Shown piece after piece: positions 37,401 through 51,642 of a DNA stretch of 64,000 nt; the first letter of the stretch is position 1, and each line of letters begins with the position of its first letter. The translations under genes and the position numbers were made by a program. The notes under the pieces are model-generated. The model saw only the letters and a list, made by a program, of their open reading frames with translations, was not told where the DNA came from and searched no databases. The stretch is taken from positions 1 to 64,000 of the forward strand of contig RCAB01000113.1 of assembly GCA_003640385.1 (NCBI GenBank), written 5' to 3'. The stretch comes from Setaria digitata. Lineage: Eukaryota > Nematoda > Chromadorea > Rhabditida > Setariidae.

Positions 37401-40400
37401 CACTTCATTATGCAGCAGTTTTATCTGATGGAGGTTATTTGTATAGAATGATGCGCAATGTTGGAGCCAATTCAAAGATTTGTGATTGTGTAAGTTCAAA
37501 TTGTTATTTATAGAAGAACAGAAAAATAATAAATTCAATAAATCGTGTCTGACGCATATATATATATATATATATATATGTATGATTTGATACATATCAA
37601 ATTTAAATGCCAGATTTTTTTGATCAAACAACTGTATACCATTAATTTTATAACTTTATTAATTGCAAAATGAAATAGTTTTTGATTAATTGGTTCTGTC
37701 AGGCGAAGCCTATAAAATTGTCTCTTTTCTTTAGCTAGCATATTCAGTCAATTAAGTTTTTATTTCTTTCAAAACTTTTCTTTTTAATCTCATCAAATTT
37801 ATCAGCTTGATTTATTCACCATTCATATCTCGGTAGTCTAAATGTAGCATGAAGAAATTCCTTAGTTACCAGCCAATTAGCTTTGCTGTATTCAGTATGA
37901 TCGAATTTTTGATAAATAATTAGTTATAGTTATTTCTGTGACTAATAATTTTCAGAATGGTCGGCAGCCAAAATATTATCGGGAAAATCCAGAAGAAATT
38001 GACTTTAAAGCAATGAATATGGACAGAGAAGTTTTCTTGGATGAGGTATTTTAGTTTTTATTGCACTTTATTTTATCACAACAAATTTTGGTGTGTAAGG
38101 AAAAGCATCAAAGCTAATTTAGCAAGAACTGTTTACATAGTTACTTTTTAATACTTTTTCTAAAAAAAGTTTTTTTTCTCGTCTTTTATTGCTATGCATT
38201 TATATACTGAAGAATTTTAAAAAAATAAATGAATAAATTTCTTTTTCGCTCGCTTCACTTGAAAAAAAATCGATGTTCAAATTTTTAGAATAAAAACTTC
38301 TCATATTTTTTAAGATTAGACTAATTTTCTGATCAGATTTCGTTTTTTCGTGTTTTTTGCAGATAATCCGTACTCGTGTGACAACTACTTATTTGCAATC
38401 AAGCATTCGTAAATGGATTCATGATGGTAACATTGGTAAACTTGAGCAATTAGTCTTATCAGGTTGTGGTGATTTACTTCTTGGTCATACAACAAGTAAT
38501 CCAAATGCGAAAGTTTTCCTGGAATATTTGAGCGCTTATTTGGTAATTATTTTAATATGTCTTTCTTTTTTTTTCTCTCCTTTTCATTTTAACAATCTTC
38601 ATTAATTTTTATTTTATCCATCTTCTCTCCTGCGAAAATCTCTTGCAAATTTTTTTTTTTTTTACTTTCCCTCCATTTTAGCGATAATTTTGACCTTGAA
38701 TAAGGTAAAAATTCATCATAATTTCCGTATCCCTATTCCATTCTATTCAAAATCCTTAACAGTTGCTTCCATTCAATAGTAAATTGTCGTTTTTTTTCTC
38801 ATTTTTCTTTGAAAAAAAAAAAAAATTTTTTTTTTCTTGCAAATATTATTCTTTTCTGGAGCGAAGTGTGCCATGACGAATACAAGGTCAATGTGCTTTA
38901 TTTTTATCGAGAAGAAAACGGTGAAAAAAAATATATATATATATTTTTTTTAAAGAGAGAAAGCAGTTGGCTCCCTTTTTTTTAAACAGAAAAAGAGAAA
39001 AGAAAGAATTTTTCTTCTAATGCTATCAGCAAATAATGATTAAGAGTACCTTCTGAATTAATATGATGATAATCAACAATGAATGATTTTGGCATTCTAT
39101 TCGCCGATATTTGTTCTAAATATACAGTCAATAACAAACAGCAGTGTCAATAATAAATAGCTATTTTGATCAGTAAACTTTAACATTCAAAATTCTTGCA
39201 TTAAAATATGGTGAAAAATGTTTGTTTGCAGTTTTAGAAAACAATAGCTGATTATTTTGCTTAAAATAATGATAGTATTAAATTTGCCTAGAAAAAATTT
39301 TTAAATTGCAACCATTTTTGCAAATGAAGTTATACCATCAAATTGCTAATTAAATTAAAGTTGCTTAGAATTGCAAAAACAAAAAAATGGACAAATGAAT
39401 AAATAAAAATAAAGATAGAATAAGAAAATAAGGAAGAAGAAAAAGTGCTGAAAATCTGTTAAATAATGAATTAAAATACTAACATAGACAGTAAAAATAA
39501 ATTTTAGTACCAATGAGAATTGAATGAAGAAACGCCTCGTTTCTCTTCTTTTTTTTCCTTTAATTTAGCTAAAAACCAACTGATGATGCTATTATTTCAT
39601 GTTTTGATAAACAATATTTTTAGAAATTAATATAATTTAAACGATAGAACTTGACATAGCACAAAAATTTTCAGGATGAAATTGATGAAATCCATAAAAC
39701 GATCAAATTCGGTCATTTAGAACGTGCAAAAGAATTGCTTAGTTCAAAAAAATTAGCAATAGCTCGAAATCGACGTGGTCATACGCCACTTCATACAGCA
39801 ATCATTTATGAACAAACGGAAATCATTCGTTATATAGCACAACATTTTCCATCTGTATTAAACGCTCCTGATTATGTAAGTTATTCTGCTGATTAATTGC
39901 AGTAATAGTAATTAACAAATTAACTGGAATGAAATGAACTCATAAGTCTTTTCAGTTATCATGCATAAGTAGAAATTTTTTAAAAATTTCCATTTTGTAA
40001 TTCATGGAAATTTCACGATTTTTCTATGCTAAAATTGGAATTTCGAAAAATTTATGAATTGGTTTCGAATTATTTAAACGCATCTTTACCAAATAGTTGA
40101 TACTTGAGTTAATAGATTACATTATTAAGTTATTCAGTGTAATCTATTAACTCCATTATCAACTGCTTGGTAAAGATAAAGCTGGATGAAAAAATATTTT
40201 TTTGTCTCCTTTTAATTATTATTTTGTTTTTTTTTGTTAATGAAAACATTGATTTAGCAAATAGCTAAGCTAATACTACTACTATTATTATGTATATATT
40301 TCATCTAAAAGGTTTGAATTTTCGACATAACGAAAGCGAATTTCCTCAATTGAAATTCACGAAATTTAACAATTAGTAAATTTGCAATTAATTTAGAATA

Positions 40401-41758
40401 AACGTACACCATTGCATTATGCAGCAGCAACTCAAGATGGTGGACATTACATGAAAATACTTAGTAAAGCTGGTGCTGATCCACAAGCAATGGATAATGT
40501 TATCATTTTTTTTTTTTTTTTTATTTACAAATTTTTCGCTTTCTCTATTGTTCTTTCTTTCTCAGAAACTTATGCAATTTAAAAAATTTAAAAATGGCGA
40601 AGAAAAAAAGAAAAATGAAGCGGTTGCTGAAGTTGAAACAGTGCTCTTTTAATTAATTAGTGCATATATTTTTGTTTATCGACTTCATTTTGAATTCATT
40701 TTCCTTGTTTTTCAATTAAAAAAAAAATTTCAGGAAGGTCATACGCCACATTATTATTTCCTAAACAATGTCATAAATTTGGAAGTAATGAGACAAAGTG
40801 ATAGTGATAATAGTATTGCTGATAACGATAATGATGATGGCGATAGTGATGGCAGTGATAATGATGGAAATGAGAGTAGTGCTTTAGACAGATTTGCAAA
40901 TCAAGCTGTGCCACATATTGATTCAATATTAACTAGTGATTCAGGATCCATTATCAGGTTATTAATTTTGTTAATAGTAAATAGTGCAAATTAAAACTAA
41001 TATAATAATTGAAAATCGACACTGATTTTTTTTTCCTTTTCTATATATCGTAAAAAAAAACCAAGGATCATATAAATGTATTGCCTTCAAATTTAATTTC
41101 AAATAACATGCTAACATACATACGTACATTTTTCAAAATTTAAGTATTGTCTTTAAAATTATTTTTTAAACATATATCATCATAGCTTTTTTCAAATTTA
41201 AGTATTAACTGCAAGTTTAAGCATATCAAGCATATTGTCATTGTGTATTAATTAATTTTGAATTCTAAGTACTGCCATTTTGAATTTAATTTTGCTGAAT
41301 AAATTTGCTGTCATTTATTAGTTTAAATATGAGTAATAATTTTTAAATTTCCTTAGTTCAACAAGTATAACATCAAGTATGAGAGAACATATTGGAGTGG
41401 ACGAAAATGATTTCGAATTTGCTATGGAAAATGATAATTCCATATCAAGCAATAGTAATGGTATTTATTTAGCACGAACTGTTGCACCAGTTCTTACTAA
41501 AGCACTTACTGAGGTTTTTTCTTTTATTTTTTAAATTGTTCCCCCTCAAATTTTATTCCAATTCATTTTTTTTATTATTTCATAATTTGTTTTCCAAGAA
41601 ATTAAAAGAAATTTTAATATATTGTGACTTTTTTTTCCGTCATGTATGAAAAATGTAGTAAATACGAGCATTATTTTGAGGTATTACTGCAACGACCGAC
41701 TGATCCGATCATTTTTATCGGTGATTGGCTTATTCAATATCGTGAGAAAAATCCGTGA
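31486..41758 (+). CDS. Ankyrin-repeat protein with C-terminal DPY-30 motif, 20 exons
   Basis: Exons: 31486-31662, 31880-31979, 32149-32246, 32525-32620, 32755-32878, 34242-34399, 34578-34680, 35059-35156, 35357-35458, 35752-35845, 36115-36272, 36565-36765, 37388-37489, 37956-38045, 38363-38542, 39675-39875, 40397-40498, 40734-40957, 41357-41513, 41681-41758 (TGA). Every junction keeps frame, giving 880 residues. Four homologous modules each hold an N-terminal helix (INKWLEDGNVQQLEQVLLDG, ILEWIQTNNVKKLDDLVLNG, IRKWIHDGNIGKLEQLVLSG) and ankyrin repeats with the TPLHKAV and TALHYA signatures. An Asp/Ser/Asn-rich linker lies in exon 18. The end, YLARTVAPVLTKALTEVLLQRPTDP..FIGDWL (split over the last intron), matches the DPY-30 motif, a dimerising helix pair that docks partner helices in Set1/MLL and axonemal complexes. 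The donor after exon 2 reads AT instead of GT. AATAAA at 41940-41945. Function inferred only as a scaffold. Confidence 0.9.
32879..34241 (+). other. Large intron 5 of the ankyrin-DPY-30 gene
   Basis: The 1.36-kb intron (GTAAAA..TTCAG) is AT-rich. No further exon or RNA gene was seen in it. Confidence 0.6.
37207..37233 (+). repeat. Poly-A tract in intron 12 of the ankyrin gene
   Basis: A run of about 23 to 25 adenines, the longest homopolymer in the window. Confidence 0.8.
37556..37580 (+). repeat. AT microsatellite
   Basis: An (AT)n run within intron 13 of the ankyrin gene. Confidence 0.85.
38543..39674 (+). other. Intron 15 of the ankyrin-DPY-30 gene
   Basis: The 1.13-kb intron holds poly-A/T blocks (38815-38835) and a short (AT)n run at 38930-38942. 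Nothing else seen. Confidence 0.6.
40084..40175. repeat. 39-bp inverted repeat in intron 16 of the ankyrin gene
   Basis: Arms 40084-40122 and 40137-40175 are reverse complements with about five mismatches around a 14-base loop. The outer ends read CTTTACCAA and TTGGTAAAG, and the inner block is GAGTTAATAGATTAC. It may be a remnant of a small inverted-repeat element or simply a stable hairpin in the pre-mRNA. Confidence 0.8.
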
Positions 41759-42418
41759 TTATAATTATTATGATCGATTTAAAATTATTATGCAGTAGTT
41801 ACTGACAAAATTTTAAAATAAGATTTTTATGCATTGATTTGAAGTGAGCTTTTAACTTTAACGAAGTTAATTATATGATGATTTATGAAATTATAAAACT
41901 TGCAGTTTTCTTTTTTTGTATTCCCTGAAACTTGTGAATAATAAATATCACTTGCGATGAAACATCTACTTTTTTCTTCTCGATTTTTTCGAAAAAAAAA
42001 AGCTGAAAAATATGTCCTAAAAATGAGTGAAAATTATACGATTCTTTGTTACAAGAACAACATAAAACTTATCTGAACAGGCAAAATGCATTGTTTTGCA
42101 GCATAAAATTTAGCTTTCATTGGATAAGATTAATTTTGTATTTAATGATCTATACAAAAAAAAGCAGCTTGAATTACATTAACACATCATTAAAGTTTTT
42201 TGAAATAATTTTTCATTTTTTTTTTATATTCCACGAAAAATCCAATATTTATAGATTAGTTTTCTTTCTTCCTTTCTTTTTTTTAGGAAATTAAATTGCA
42301 CAATTTTTTTCATCAATCATTTTTCTGTGCACTTTTTTGTGAAGTATCATTCAAAAAATCGATGAAAATATGAAAAGCATTTGTACACATAAAATCATAA
42401 AATGAAATGAAGTTGCTG
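41759..42418. other. Convergent intergenic region
   Basis: This 660-bp tail-to-tail gap separates the ankyrin-DPY-30 gene (+) from the lin-48-like gene (-). It must hold both 3' untranslated ends; AATAAA on the plus strand at 41940-41945. Confidence 0.6.
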
Positions 42419-46544
<4,126 letters not shown>

Positions 46545-46546
46545 CA

Positions 46547-46553
46547 CTAAAAT
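46547..46553 (-). promoter_or_regulatory. Putative spliced-leader acceptor of the lin-48-like gene
   Basis: TATTTTAG on the minus strand ends two bases before the proposed ATG. It could instead be an internal acceptor if a further 5' exon exists. Confidence 0.35.
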
Positions 46554-48873
46554 ACATGCAGCAGTATATTATCGCACCTCATCCACACCAGTGATGAAAA
46601 AAAAGAAAAAATATTTTTCGTCTGGTAGGATAATTAATTCCAATTATCGGTACTTTTAACCAAATAATATATTGAGTGTGTATTTTTCAATAAATATTGC
46701 TATTTGCAGGATTTCAGCAATAAATGCAGTAAATTTAGCATCTGAAAGATGAATTATAATTATCAATTTTACCAAATAATAAATCGACCAAAAACATTGA
46801 TCGCGAAATGGGAACATTTATATTACTGCATTACTGCAAATAGCAAGGCAACTGTAATAAAAAATGGCAAATATTTTAAATATTATTTAATCCTCTAAAA
46901 TTGAATTAATAAAGCCAACAATTTCCAATTCAGTTAAGCTTTCAGTGTGATGGAATCCGTTTTTAAAGTAATAACAGATGAAATCACATCGAGGAGTATT
47001 TATTTGTATTTGATGATAACGCACCAGGAGAAAAAAAGAGAAGAGGTGGGATCCGGTTTACCGGATATGTTTTTGACAATATTATTGTATATAATATGAA
47101 TCAATTCATTTCTTCCTTTCCCACCCCTTTTATTCATTTGCGCCATAATATACCGTATTATGATGGATACAATTGTCTTACAAAGCATCCAATTGGTAAT
47201 TCAATTCACTCACTCCTTCATTCTTTTTTCCATAGAATTAGCAATTGCATTAGATAATAGAACCAAACTATACCATAATTTTTGTTTTTTATCCTTCCCT
47301 TCATTTTATATTTTTAAAATAACACATAAAATGAGATGAAATAGATAACATTATTAACAAGAAAGTATGTAAGAATTGTGAATTATTAGTAGATTACGAA
47401 TGGTTTTTATCTCTTTTTTTCGAACAAAAATACCATCAAAATTGAATAAAAATTTATTTTGATAATAAAAGAAACACAGATTTCTTATCTTTTATCGCAC
47501 TTCTCATTAAGCCTTAACTAATAATGCCGGTTATTCAATTAAAAAACAAAAAAAAAAATTAGAAATCTAATTTGAGATAGCAAGAAAGGATACGATATGC
47601 GCTAGTGATGCATAATGCAGAGAATGAGAGGCGAAAGGAAAAGAGAAAAATGACGGAGAGAAAAAAAAGAAAAAAAAAGGAAGGAAAGACGTTTTAAAGA
47701 CTGAAGTACTGTAATGTGGGACGATAAGTGCCTTCATGCACATTTCTAATGCACTATTTTAATGGGTTTTTTTATTGGAGAGTATTAACACAAAGGATGC
47801 GAATTATTTGAAGCATAAATTTTCAAATCAAGACTTAAATTTGAGGAGCGAAAAATGACTACTAATTTGGTAAATTTCATTGCTATTTTATAAATAATTT
47901 TCTTACTAGCCGATGATGGCTGTGCATTTTTCATTATTTCCCCACACAAAATGATAAAATTATTTATTAGATAAAAAAGAAAAAAAGAAATGCTTTCTAA
48001 CTTATCAGATTATTCTTGAAAATTCAAATCTTTTTTCGTCGCAGTTTTTTCCTGTTTTTTTTCGCCATCTTTTCATAAGACTAATGAATCGTTTTATTAA
48101 ATTATGCAGGATAAAATTTAGGAAATTACACTAATTATAATATTGTTATTTGTCTCCACTTGAGCTCAAAATTTTACATCAAATAAAAAATTTTTTGCCT
48201 TAAGAAACTTTAGTATTTTTATCATTTTATTTGTCAGGAGGCTTTTGCTGTTAAATAATGTTTGTCAAATTTCAAAATTCATGCAATTTATAACTTTATC
48301 TAAGTTATTTCTTTTATCAGAAAGAATAAAAATTTTGCACTCCGGTCATTTCTTGGTTTACAATTTGCATATTGTTTTAATTATTCTTTTCTAATATATT
48401 GTTCTGTTATTCGATAACATGAAAACTAATTGTTATTATTATGCTTTTGACTTTCAATCTATAATTATTTTGATTTAATTATATAGCAAAATTTATGCTC
48501 TGTACTTCATTATTATATTCTTTCATATGTGAGTAAGTATTTCGGAAAACTTTTTATTTCTTAATATTTTCCTTTAATAATCTTTTCATGGAGTGCATAA
48601 AATAGTTAATAGTGTATGTTGCTTGAGACAAATTCTAATATTTACCTGATCGTAGTCTTTTTTCTAGTAATTGAATACTTGCACATCTAACCTTATGTTT
48701 ATTTGATAAATTTGAAAATATCAGAAATTGTTAAATTTTTGATTAAAAAGAAGCAGAAAGTTAAAAAGAAAGTTCTAGGGGAAATTGCAAAATTTGGAGG
48801 ATTTCGCAATAATAGTTTTAAAATGTTTAAAAGTATTCTAAAAACTTCATCAGGAATATTTTATTATTAAAAA

Positions 48874-49063
48874 ATGCTATTATTAAGCGTAGGCTTCTAA
48901 GTGTTTGAAAAAATTCATAAAAATTTCTCTCTCCATTATTATTCTGCTAAATCGAGATGCTAATTAATTTGGGAGAGGTTTTTATTGGCCTCTTTGAACT
49001 TTGATATTTCTAGCGGAAGTACCGTATGATTGAGATGCTATTATTAAGCGTAGGCTTCTAAGT
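48874..49063 (+). repeat. 29-bp exact direct repeat, 161 bp apart
   Basis: ATGCTATTATTAAGCGTAGG followed by CTTCTAAGT occurs at 48874-48902 and again at 49035-49063 without change. The sequence between the copies is not repeated. Confidence 0.85.
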
Positions 49064-50050
49064 TTAAATTTAAAGAGCAAGTGGCATTTATGTGACACAA
49101 AGAAAAATTAAAATCATCTTAATTTCTGACTGAGACTATTTGCTTGTTACAACAGTAATTCATTTTGTAGGGCTGAGAAATATTTTTGAAAAAGGCTTGA
49201 AAATAAATAAATTTTATAGAAATGAAGTGTACAAAATCTAGAAATATTTGAACGAATAGTAAGATATAGATTAAATGTTATTTTTTTAAGTACAAAATTT
49301 TAGAAAATTCCAACGATTTTTTCTTTAAATTCAAAAAAATTTAGAAATAATAACAATAAACTTTAAAAAAAAAAAAAAAACGGAACATTTAATTATTTGA
49401 TGGTAACGAAGTTTTGAAATAAAAATAAGCTGGGGCAATATTTATTGACAGTGACAACATCACTTAATTATTATTATTATTTTTTTCTAAGTAAAGCATT
49501 CGCTGTTTCTTGCTTATTTCCTTTCAGCAAATCATTATATTATTCACCAAAATTTGTGAAATTTCAAGAAGTGTCAATTTTCAACTTGACCTTGAAAATG
49601 CGAAAGAATAGAGTAAGAAGAAAGAGAGGAAAAGAAGATAAGAGGGAAATTAGTAAAGAAGATGATAATTGCTATGACATTAGTGAGTGATATTTACAAT
49701 ATACGAAAGATGACAAAAAGAAAGAGAGAAGGATGTAATAAAGTAACGATTGGAGCGGAAGTGTAAAGGACACAAGCGGTAAATGATGAAGTTTTTGAGA
49801 CGAAATAGGAAGAAAGAACTGATGAAAAGAAAACAAGAAAAGAGGAAACATAAATTAGCGGTAAGTTGAGATAAGGAAATTATTTCGAAGGTGAGTCGAA
49901 TCAAAAGGAATTTCCGTTCAAGAAGTACTTACCCGCACAATAACAACAATGGTCAAATAATAATAGCCGTAACGAGAGTAATAATGAAAAGTTTGATCAT
50001 ATTTGGAGTGGGACAAATGAAAAGTTTCAGGACATTGATATGACCTTGAA

Positions 50051-50225
50051 AATGCCCTAATCTAACTTATATGCATGCTATGAAATAAAATAAAATGAAA
50101 TTATACGCTTAATTGTTCATTATTTGGTATAAATATGTCAAAATAAATATAAACATATTCAAGTACGCAAATATTAAACTCATGTGTTATTTATATCTTA
50201 TATATATATAAATGCCCTAATCTAA

Positions 50226-50272
<47 letters not shown>

Positions 50273-50286
50273 CGCTTAAGTGTTAT
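50051..50286 (+). repeat. Local duplication interrupted by an AT microsatellite
   Basis: AATGCCCTAATCTAACTTAT at 50051 recurs at 50211. ATTATACGCTTAATTGTT at 50100 recurs with one change at 50268. In the second copy the middle is replaced by (AT)n expanded to about 40 bases. Confidence 0.75.
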
Positions 50287-50823
50287 TCGAAAAGTGTGAA
50301 TGCGGACATTTATCGAGAATTAATGCACGAAGCACGTGTGATGCGTTTTTCGATTGTCTGATCTGAATCATCAAATAATATATATATATTGTTTTAAAAA
50401 AAAAATTTAAAAAAATATATATTCAAACTTATCTGTTGTCAAAAGTTTTGAAAATATAAAATAAGCGAATGGCAGAGTTAGTAGGTGTCAGGACGTAAAA
50501 TGACAGTTGACAACGGAATGGTAGTGTGTACTGCAACAATTCAACTTTTCTACTTAAGAAATGAGCAATTAGAACGGATTAGAAGAAATCTTTGGGTTGA
50601 AATTACCGATGTGCCTATTTTGGTTTAACAATAATTGCCATTGGCAATTGTGAGGAAAAAAAAATTTGATTCTTTCTTTTCAAACTTTGACAACCGTTGA
50701 TTTATTGACAATAAACATTAATTTCGAAGAAAAAAAGAAAGAAAAAAAGGAAAGAAAATTGATAAATTTAGTTACATAACAAATGAAAAATATATATAGT
50801 AACAATTTCTATTAATATTGGTC

Positions 50824-50901
50824 ATGGAGAATAATATAACTATGCTATTATCAAAAATTCCTGACATAAATCTACGTTATGACGACGAGATCTCAATCTG
50901 T
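50824..50901 (+). CDS. Possible first exon or short ORF
   Basis: MENNITMLLSKIPDINLRYD and a few more residues run to a TAG that overlaps a possible donor (T|GTTAGT). The residue mix is protein-like, but no downstream exon in matching phase was found. Confidence 0.2.
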
Positions 50902-51105
50902 TAGTAATTACATGATGAAGTCACTGTAAAAAACTAAAAGTTGTGTAGATTTATCAGTTTTTTTTTTCACGTGAATTTTTAAAAGTTGCTGAATTATAAT
51001 TGCCAATTCTTTTTTTTTTTTTTTGTGGGGGGAAGTAAAATTATAAAAAATATTTTAGAAAGAAAAGCTCACTCTGAAAAATCAAAACAAAAATAGGGGA
51101 ATAAA

Positions 51106-51642
51106 ATGAGAACGATGGAATTAGATGCGAAATATTATTTATTACTATATTGTGAGCAATTCGGAAAAATTTTGATTTTCAATGAAAATTTCTCCCACTT
51201 ATTTATTTTTGAACAAATTTTTTATTCTAAATTACAGCTAGTAAAACTGAATTCTGAAATAGAAGACCTAGAATCAAAACTATCTGATTTAACCAACATT
51301 TTCATCAACAGCGCTGTCATTCGCCATTTGTCATTACTAATACCATTACCAATACCAATACCAACACCATTACCGATATCACTACAAATACCTCACCCAT
51401 AGGATGAATCGCATGCTTGAGCGCTTGCATATTGCACCATGAAATTTTTTTTTTTTTTTGAAATTAGAAAAAGAAATTTTTTTTGTCAATTTCATGGTAT
51501 CTATAAAAAGAGCCAAGCCGGTTCATCTCGATCTTCGTCTATTTCGTCGACCAATCAACCGTATCATCATCATTCAGCCGACCGATACAATAATCCAATC
51601 ATAATACAATTAGAGATTTCTTCCAACTGGGAGGAGGGATAG
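51106..51642 (+). CDS. Candidate coding region with coiled-coil segment, unrecognised
   Basis: The frame from the ATG at 51106 is open to 51402 and contains LVKLNSEIEDLESKLSDLTN (about residues 46-65), a clear heptad-like segment starting right behind ATTACAG. After that the DNA is a degenerate CCA/ATA repeat giving a Pro-Leu-Ile run. A donor at GCT|GTCATT (after 51312) and an acceptor near 51510 would join in phase 0 to a second protein-like stretch (GSSRSSSISSTNQPYHHH ... SSNWEEG) ending TAG at 51642. The AT-rich first part may in fact be an intron. Exon borders are uncertain. Confidence 0.3.

Larger units (their letters stand above)
46554..50820. other. Long intergenic region, repeat-bearing
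   Basis: No supported gene. Purine-rich tracts at 47610-47695 and 49590-49870, a 29-bp exact direct repeat at 48874/49035, a local duplication at 50051/50211 and an (AT)n run at 50229-50269. A minus-strand frame at 47000-47188 is open but unsupported. Confidence 0.5.

Noticed and set aside
41659..41758. Acceptor GTAG at 41657-41658 as the start of the last ankyrin-gene exon
   Set aside because: It puts a TAA directly after the junction. The acceptor ending at 41680 restores the DPY-30 motif with correct spacing.
49445..49904. Overlapping frames on both strands, one basic
   Set aside because: The region is a purine-rich low-complexity tract (GAAAGA-type), with no splice signals or domain.
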